64,000 nt of DNA, from the NCBI GenBank assembly GCA_946406115.1, contig OX291562.1:3564001-3628000 (forward strand), in the 5' to 3' direction. Below the pieces are notes generated by a model. The model saw nothing but the letters and a program-made list of their open reading frames with translations, was not told the origin of the DNA and made no database searches. Each line of letters begins with the position of its first letter. The stretch's first letter is position 1. Source of the DNA: Apoda limacodes (lineage: Eukaryota; Arthropoda; Insecta; Lepidoptera; Limacodidae). Made by a program: the position numbers and the translations under genes. Shown piece after piece: positions 56,725 to 64,000 of this stretch.

Positions 56725-56880
56725 TATATACTTTTTTTAAAAATACATACATATTATACTGAAATACACTCAGACTCAAGACAAACACAAATGTTTATAT
56801 TATTACATAACTGTTTGTCCAGTGCAGGAATCGAACCCACATATCCAAAGGCAACATTGTGCTACAAACTTCTCTGAGAC
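56725..56880 (-). mobile_element. tRNA-derived SINE, second family, degraded copy
   Basis: On the minus strand GTGGGTTCGATTCCTGCACT (box B, about 56822-56841) followed by GGACAAACAGTTATGTAATA and CTTGAGTCTGAGTGTATTTC, as at 50925-51185. The head is damaged. It sits next to the (TA)n palindrome. Confidence 0.7.
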
Positions 56881-57814
56881 GGTGGACGAAAATTCAAAAC
56901 TACAGTTGCCATATTTCAATTGTGTGCTTTCATTTCACTAGCGACCAAACATCCAAACTCAGAAAGAATGTCAGAAAGTTTTGTTCCGCTCAAGATGGCT
57001 ATAAACTTGAATACATGCAATTTAATTGTCAGAGTTGAAAATCTTGACCAACCTAATTTGAACTACATTGATTTTCTTGGGCTCCTTTCCTCTTTATACG
57101 GCAGCGGAGATCTTTCTCCGCACTCAAGTGTACTTTCAGTCGATCGCTAATGGGTTTAAGCGTTTTTATTTTGCTTTTCTTTGTATTAGCTCTCAGCATT
57201 TTTTTTGCAAACGTCGCAACAAATTCGTTTAAAAATTGTATTTTTTGGTGTAATAATATTGGCAAACTCTTTTCCAATAAAACACAGTTTATTTTGTCAT
57301 AAATGGACAAATAACTTGGTCCCTAGGTCTTTTCTTAGAGAGCGACGACCGCGCCTCGAAATTTTTTTCGAAAAATCTTCTGAAGGCCTTGATGTCAAAA
57401 GTTATTATTATAAAAGCGTGAAGGTATGTCTGTTTTATCGTCAGATAAATCTTTCCAGCTGAATAAGGTTTTTTGTTATAGTTCAGCCGCACATTAGTCA
57501 CAAACGTGACTAAAATGAACGATTTTCCCGAAATACCCCCGGACAAAATGTAAGACGCTTATCAAATTCACGTCAAAATCAAAGCATCGAATTAAATCAA
57601 ATTTAAAATATTTTTTTTTTTAATTGTTATTACAACTTAATACAAATTATTTAATTAGTACTTACGTTTTTTTTATATTAGAGTGTGCCCCGTGATTTTG
57701 CTGCGTGAAAATCCACCCGTAAAAAACCGCACCCCGATTGGATTCGAAAATATTCGGAAGAATCCGATATTACAAAACGTTAGTTTAGCCGTTTTTCATA
57801 ATTAAAGCCAACAA
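56881..57814. other. No supported gene
   Basis: Frames at 56920-57150 and 57205-57462 (plus) are 70-85 codons with no recognisable domain. AT-rich otherwise. GTGAAAATCCACCCG... and CCCGATTGGATTCG around 57700-57750 are unlike the flanks but unassigned. Confidence 0.35.
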
Positions 57815-57965
57815 ATATTATAAATGTAAAAGTTTGGATGATTGTTACTCTATCACGCTTAAACCTCTAGGCGGACCGGGATGAAATTTGACACATACAT
57901 AGGTAAGGTCGTGTAAAAATTAATAGGCTGGTTTTTATTCCAATTTATTTGGAAATTTTTTGAAT
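57815..57965 (-). repeat. RTE-like tail, minus strand
   Basis: ACAAATATTATAAATGTAAAAG, TGTTACTCTATCACGC, GGACCGGGATGAAATTTGAC and ACACATACATAGG correspond to the reverse of old RTE-type 3' ends (compare 15255). Body short and decayed. Confidence 0.45.
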
Positions 57966-58082
57966 TTTTTTTTCGGACTTGAATTATTTACTCAAAGTTC
58001 AATTCTACTTTGGAAAATTTCCATTTGTGTCCCGTCTTAATGCAGAACATAAGTATTTTGCCTCACTTAGCTCAATAAAAAG

Positions 58083-58203
58083 TCTACTTTATGATCCAAA
58101 AGTTTGGTTACACATAAAAATCATTTTATGATCCAAAAGTTAGTTACACATAAAAATCATTTTATGATCCAAAAGTTGGTTATACATAAAAATCATTTTG
58201 TAT
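58083..58203. repeat. Three-unit tandem repeat, about 42 bp
   Basis: Three copies of TTTATGATCCAAAAGTT + GGTTACACATAAAAATCAT with small differences (TTGG, TAG, TGG after AAGT). Confidence 0.85.
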
Positions 58204-58264
58204 TTTTACTGCAATTTGTTTCAACCCGGATCACGACAATGTCAGATCTCTTTTTAGCTAATCA

Positions 58265-58360
58265 GACAAAAAGTCGGTGGTGATCTAATGGATTTGTGTC
58301 TGCCATACCTTCTGAAGGACTCAAGTTGGATCCCGGCGTGTACCAATAAATATTTTTCTC
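58265..58360 (+). repeat. Possible SINE head
   Basis: AGTCGGTGGTGATCTAATGG, CTCAAGTTGGATCCCGG and CGTGTACCAATAAA resemble the head and box-B region of the first SINE family (GGTCGGTGG..., GTGTACCAATGAG). The body is lost. Confidence 0.4.
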
Positions 58361-58624
58361 AAGAATATTGTTTATTCGCACTAATAGCTTTTCGATAAAG
58401 CAAAATATACAAAGCTGGTAAGGAAAAAAAAAGCCATTTCACGCTCGGAAAAGGAGCTCTAGAGCCACAACCAACCATGCTGGCCCATTGCGAAGAACTT
58501 TTATGATACCCATAAGGTCTCTAAAATGACTTAAGCTGCTATTATGATAATAGAGCCATAATCTAACAATACAAGGTAGGTACATATTAACTCATCTCTC
58601 TCTGTTCTCTATGTTTACATTCTC

Positions 58625-58772
58625 GAAATATATTATAACTTCTGAGTTTTTTGTTGGTTCCTCTCAGTAAATACAACCTTCGGAACCGGTGGTAAAGTGT
58701 TATAGCGATAATTGATTAGGAAGATTGACAATGACCTACTTGAATAAAGAGCTACTTGATTTGATTTGAAAA
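58625..58772 (+). mobile_element. LINE 3' tail
   Basis: TTGTTGGTTCCTCTCAGTAAA, GGAACCGGTGGTAAAG, TGACAATGACCTACTTGAAT, AAAGAGCTACTTGATTTG: the usual 3' end of a lepidopteran LINE with a TACTTGAATAAAG motif. No coding part. Confidence 0.6.
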
Positions 58773-60689
58773 CGTACGTTTATGTACCAATAACAGTACC
58801 AGTAACAGCTCGATAATTCGCATGCCGATCATGTCGACGGTCCTAGGTACTCAATAGCTTTGAATTCGTGGAGCTTAATTACGAATGTGTACCGTTCCTG
58901 TAGTTTAGGAACTAGATCCCCTAGAAGCCATGATTGAAAGTTTTTTTTTTATATGTTGTCGATTTTCCTCATTAATCAAGTAATGGTTGTTCCAGGCTAA
59001 AGGACAAAATTTGTTTATTGCTGTTATATTATAAAAATAATATAAAAAGTTTTGTGAGAATATTTGTCTTCTTTTTGATTTTTTCTTTTATATAGATTTT
59101 GAACTGTATGATACCTTGTAGTGTCCCAATTGCTGTAAATTTTGTTCAAAGTATATATGTATCTTTTTTATATTAAATAAGTGTTGGCTACAAAACTTCC
59201 TCCCTTCCTTACTTCAATTTTAAAAAAAGACTGAGCCGTAAACTACATAACTGTAAAATCTAAAAATAGAGCAACTTGTTCAAACTGGGTTAGTCCTGGG
59301 CCTGGGGCTGACTCTCAATGACAGTTGCTATTCCATCCTACGGAAATCTTTAATTATCTCGTATAAAATCCAACACTATCAAATACTTAAATTAAGTTAT
59401 GAGCAATTTTAATAATTACATTTGTTTTTTTGTAGGAAAAGATGTTATAAGTGTTTATTTCAGGCCAAAATCGAAGTGAAATTAAAATAACATGTCAAAA
59501 TTTATCCTTAGTTTTAGGTTCAGTACATCCTACCGAATTTCGCTAGGCGGGAAAGGAAACGTGAATATCAAGGTGAGTGTTATGTATTAGACCAACACCT
59601 TCTTAGCAAATCTTGTGAAACGTTCTGAGTGCCTCCTTATTGACCGGTGCATTAGACACAATTGCTGCACCAACAGCACCAAATAACTACGAAATAAATA
59701 AATCATAAATTATAAAGCACAAAAGAATTAGTTTCTTTATACAGCTCTTAAACTAGAATCACTCATGTAGATATACTAAATGCTTCTAGAGCAAAGGCAG
59801 AAAGGGGAGCCATCAAATACAGACGTCAGCTTTTGCAGCAGTCCTGAGTTAAATTAGTCAATCTAGTTCATTAGCAGATTCTGGATCAATCCGTTAAATA
59901 CTTTTGTACCTATAATATATACTAATTGTATATTTTGCGTACATCGAAATGATATGTATTTTTTAAGGTCTGTTTTTTCGTTTGTTCGTTATTGCTTAAA
60001 TTTCCTGTATAGCAACCAATGGAGCTGAATTTTTAAACATGGATAGTTATATTTATATGAGGAACGAGGAAAAGGATATATCATTCAAAAATTTCGGCGC
60101 GGAAATTATTAATAATGATTTCTACGTGGGTAAATAGTTGCTATAGCAAACGTTTTTATTAAAATCAAGGAGGAATTTAACGTGAAAGAAGCCGCGGCCA
60201 AAACATAGAATTGTATATATTTATAACCTACTGGGTTAACATTCAATTTCACAACTTTTTATGGCAGAAGAACTGCGTCGCTAAAAATTGGGCATATTGG
60301 TACATGTTATGTTTTTGATGGTTTCATATATAAAGGACAAAAGAAAGTAAGTAAATAATTACGAGAAAAATATACAAAAGTAAATCACTTTACCCTGAAT
60401 TTTTATAATGCAACTGAAATAATATTGAATTAAATTCTAAAGCTGATTAGCTTTGGACTATTGTCTTTGTATTCCGGAAAAAAACCAATCAAGAAATTTA
60501 ATCTTTAAAGACTTTGCTTAGTAGCAATTCAAGTCATCTTCTGCTGCAAAGCTGACAGTAGTTCTTAGCTAATTAGTCTTTAGTAGCTTGTCGTTGCATT
60601 TACAGAACAGGTTGAAATAAATGAAATAAAAAAAATTACGTAAACTCTTACTTGTTGTCCTATACTCAATATTCATGGTTTTACTTTTT
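58773..60689. other. Unassigned AT-rich DNA
   Basis: No gene, SINE or LINE recognised with confidence. Confidence 0.4.
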
Positions 60690-60890
60690 CTTAATTTCTC
60701 AAGTACATTTAATATCCAAATCATAGGCTGATCACTGGGCAAAGGAAAATAATATAAGGAAACCTGCATACGCCAAAAAAAAAGACGTATGTGAAGTCCA
60801 CAATCCGCACTGGGCCTTCGTGTAGACTATGACCCAAATTAGTCTCGGTGAGGATAGGCCGCATCCCAACAGAGGTTGATAGAGGGGTCT
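60690..60890 (+). mobile_element. Degraded SINE, plus strand
   Basis: AATTTCTCAAGTACATTTAA, AAGGAAACCTGCATACGCC, AAAGACGTATGTGAAGTCC, ACAATCCGCACTGGGCC and GTAGACTATGACCC match the body of 2853-3126. The tRNA-like head is missing. Confidence 0.65.
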
Positions 60891-61214
60891 GTTTACCAAA
60901 ATCTAGAAGGGAATAAATCTTTGGCTAGTTTATTTCAGTTTGTCATGTTATTTTTATTTGTACAGTAAAATAAATAAAATAAATCTATCTATCTATTAGA
61001 AATCATATTCAAGTTATGTTTAAATATATTGTCATTATAATAGTAGCTAAATTATATTGTAAAGTTTCTTAAATAACAAGAATAACATAAAATTGAACTA
61101 AAATATAAATATAAACTAATCTAAATCATACAAATAAATTTCAAAACATATTTAAAAACTAAATTAAAACTATTATAAAAATTAATTGAAAAATAAATAA
61201 TAATTAATTATATA
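60891..61214. other. AT-rich DNA, nothing recognised
   Basis: No motif recognised. Confidence 0.35.
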
Positions 61215-64000
61215 AACAAGGCCCGAGTGGCATCGTACCCAGAGCACTGGCTGCATTTCCTCTTTGGATAGCAATACTTATCCTCTGAGCGAAATAGCAG
61301 CCAGCCCTCTTGTCACCGCTGGCGCCAACCAATCTAGGTGTTATTTGTTTTTTAATTCCTTAGCGCTAGGACCCCAGGGGCCTAGGGTCTCCACAGCAAA
61401 TGGTAGAATAATATAATTTTGAAGAAGTGAATTGTATTTTTTTTTCTTAGTTTCAGCTAAAAGTGCAGCAGCACCTGCGTTTATTGAAGTTTTAGAATCA
61501 TGAGATGGGGCTAAGGAGTCAACACATGTTGCGTCCCATAGTAATGCGCGGCCTCTCTCCCAAGGTATTAAAGGTAAACCATCTGGTCTCCTGCCATCGT
61601 TACGATTTATTCCACTAGGCTCTAAAAGAGAGGGAACGTTAATGGTGGCAAGAGATCTCTTTATAATATCATTGAGTGATTGATGTCGAGAATATCTACC
61701 AGCACTTTTCAAACATGAAAGACCTTGCAGACCAAAGTTGTCTAAATTAATGCCACACGGACAAATATGAGCCTGACAAATTGTTGCCCCGATTCTAATG
61801 CCAAGGGCTATTCGGAAACTTTCACTATATAAAAGAGTTCCTAAATTTTTTGACGGTACAACATGGAGCCATTGTCCGGATTCTTTTTCTGAAACCGCCA
61901 AAAGGCGGGCTTTGTCTTGATCACTGATTGAATTTTGATCTAGGTTTTTATAATTTAATTAAACTAGAGTAGTATCCCAGAGTTTTTGTATAGTTTTTTC
62001 CTTTGGAATACTCTGACTAGGACTAAGACTCTTCCAACACTCTAAGGCTTCTGATGCTCCTATTAAATCAATTTGTGTGTCGTATAAGATACTTTTGCAA
62101 AGGTCTATAGTACTGTACACTGAAGACAAGAAAGCTGGAAGAGAAACATTTGAGATTTTGCGTATACCAATGCCTCCAAAACTAATAGAATTAGCCGCTT
62201 GTGACCATGAAGAGTTCGATAACGATAAACTAAAAACCTGTTCAAAAGTTTTTTTAAGACTGTCATCCATTTTTTTAAGAAATTCTGCAAAGAGCCAAAC
62301 CGGCGTAGAGCGCAGTAAATAGGTAAATTTCGAAACAAAAAGTGAAAATTTTAAAATAGAAAAAGCAATATGGCTATTTAATTTGTTTAACTTAATAGAA
62401 TGTCTTTCAAACTCTTGTAACTTAAAATCTAAAATTGAATTGATGCCATCAGAAAATAAAGGGAACCTAGAAAACAAATATTGTCTTTTTGAACATTAAC
62501 AATGTTAGAAGCTACATCAGAATTTTTTTGAATAATATAATTTTTAGTTGATTCGGATTCATGATCGGAAATAAAAATTTCACTTTTCGCGAAATAGAGT
62601 TCTAAACCGATATTATTAAATTCGTTGGAAAAAGTGATTAAATTATCATATACTGTTTCAAATTTCCCTCCAATGACCCCATCATCGAGATACCATAGGT
62701 TCAATTTAGACTTTAATTTACTAATCATGGGATGAATAGATAAACTGAAGAGAGCAGGACCCAATGGATCACCCTGCTGAACGCCATTAGCGGATAATAA
62801 AGTATGACAGCCGTAAATCAATTTTGAAGGTTGACAGTAACATTGCCAAACAAAAGAATAAATTTCGGAAACATCGATAAGGACTTCGTTTAGGAGAGTA
62901 CCTCTATCTATTGTATTAAAGGCATTGTATTTTAACATCAACTTGAAGTAATAAATCCACATCTTTCTTTGACAGAAAGGAGCGAACGGAATGTACAGCA
63001 GCTTCACACCTTCCTTTGCTACCAAATCCTAATTTTTTTGGCTGAAATTTTTGTCTTAATGTAGAAATTATAAATTTACATGCAAGTTTTGATATTAAGC
63101 GTTGGAACGTGTGACCAATAGCAATGGGGCGAATACCTCAATCTTTTTTATTACATGCACAGAGTTTGGCACCATAGAGTAAATGCGTAAAAGATGGGTT
63201 GACCTTACCTGATAACATAAAGTTGCAAAATTTTTGAAATATCACTCAGGAGCGCTTTGCATCACCATAGCAGATAAACTGACAAGGTCTTTTAGGTGTT
63301 GTGGCGTAATCCTATCTTTACTGCCAGCAGAACCATTTGGGAACGACAAAATACCAGATAGAGTGGCCAAATCATCTATCTGGAAAAAACAATGTGAAGG
63401 AGAAGAAGGGGCTTGAAGTTGAGAAGTAAGATGATGCTTCTTTCGTAAGCTTTCAAGCGTAACACCGTTATAAGGACCAAACGAATCGTCTGAAAAAGAA
63501 TACGGGTAGCATTTTCCACATCACCGTCCATCACTTTTGTTTCAATAGTTTTAAAATAATGATGGAATCATGTATAACTGGTGAAAGACAAGCTGGAAGG
63601 CTAAGAGGAGTGTTATTTATAAGCGCATTTTGTTTTAATTGACCAGTTTAAGTTTTTTTACGACTTTTTTCAGCATGTAAATTTCTATATGCAAAAGTAA
63701 ATAAGTTTTGCCAACTCGATTCAGAATTTAAGCAAATACAGTTATTAATGTCCTTAGATAAAGCTTTTGCTAATTGTATCCTGGATCCCTTAGGAATTCT
63801 TTTGACAATAGGCGTAGATTTGGATAACTGGGACAAATAGATTTCAAATATAGGGTCACCAGAGTCCTGAATGATGGGAGGATCCGATACTGGTTGTTTA
63901 AATTGGTAACATTTTTTGTTGTTTATAATTAATTGCTTCCGGCGGGAGCTTGTTTTTGACTTTGTATTAACTTAAAAACTATAAAAAACATTGTTTTAAT
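61215..64000 (-). pseudogene. Non-LTR-like reverse transcriptase with zinc and PD-(D/E)XK-like C-terminal domains
   Basis: Read from 64000 downward the frames give KRIPKGSRIQLAKAL (N-terminal region), ILSFPNGSAGSKDRITPQHL, YGAKLCACNKKD (then a stop) GIRPIAIGHTFQRLISKL (RT fingers), GRCEAAVHSVRSFLSKKDVD, LLLQVDVK / NAFNTIDRGTLL (motif A, split by a 4-nt insertion at about 62927-62930), NGVQQGDPLGPALFSLSIHP (block B), LWYLDDGVIGG (YLDD, 62681-62692), and a thumb region (62477-61959). Then comes CPCGINLDNFGLQGLSC with GRYSRH (Cys/His motif), RPDGLPLIPW, LLWDATCVDS, and after a frameshift [19 protein letters not shown]. The Cys/His motif followed by RPDG...WDAT resembles the arrangement of CCHC plus restriction-like endonuclease in R2-type elements; this is inference. 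About 900 codons, cut by the window edge. Frameshifts and a stop make this copy inactive. Confidence 0.8.

Noticed and set aside
56920..57150. 76-codon plus-strand frame with balanced composition
   Set aside because: No domain, no supporting splice or promoter signal and no overlap with a known element. Kept as unassigned rather than called a gene.

Overview
This window looks like a transposon-packed stretch of lepidopteran (moth or butterfly) nuclear DNA. The base composition is very AT-rich and there is no operon-like packing of genes. The same families of interspersed repeats recur many times: tRNA-derived SINEs, elements that open with GTGCGAGTCGG and close with TACGGAACCCTAA, and RTE, CR1 and Jockey type LINE tails. 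These are familiar from lepidopteran genomes. Species cannot be named from the sequence alone. I found no host protein gene, rRNA or true tRNA that I can support. Nearly every coding-like signal is a decayed transposable-element gene.

Left third (1-26 kb): mostly AT-rich DNA with scattered repeats. It holds a minus-strand piece of a Jockey-type 5' UTR (1-148); a LINE reverse-transcriptase fragment present as an inverted duplication (830-1250 and 1854-2042); two inverted SINEs (2.0-3.1 kb); a mariner-type transposase tail (6.3-6.6 kb); a perfect 40-bp hairpin (7.9 kb); several foldback/MITE-like elements (4.8, 5.8, 9.6, 14.6, 16.6 kb); and about ten copies of the GTGCGAGTCGG group.

Middle (26-41 kb): CR1-like LINE pieces interleaved with another repeat (26.9-28.5 kb), a 36-bp minisatellite (28.6-29.0 kb), an RTE-clade LINE with its reverse-transcriptase core deleted (29.6-31.7 kb), a Jockey LINE with an internal deletion (32.3-33.6 kb), a SINE beside a decayed mariner (35.4-36.1 kb), and the 3' end of a second Jockey copy (39.6-40.3 kb).

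41-49 kb: a BEL/Pao LTR retrotransposon split into two complementary halves facing each other (gag-protease-RT on +, RT-RNase H-integrase on -), separated by a hairpin built around an LTR fragment. A Jockey 5' UTR plus ORF1 follows.

Right part (49-64 kb): more repeats, a roughly 580-bp palindrome (52.3-52.9 kb), an unexplained GC-rich island (53.4-53.6 kb), and a nearly complete but frameshifted minus-strand reverse transcriptase with a C-terminal Cys/His motif and a PD-(D/E)XK-like domain (61.2-64.0 kb). That last element is the best-preserved coding unit and the most interesting protein in the window.

The elements do not act together as a pathway. They record repeated insertion, internal deletion, inversion and duplication in a region apparently free of host coding constraint.
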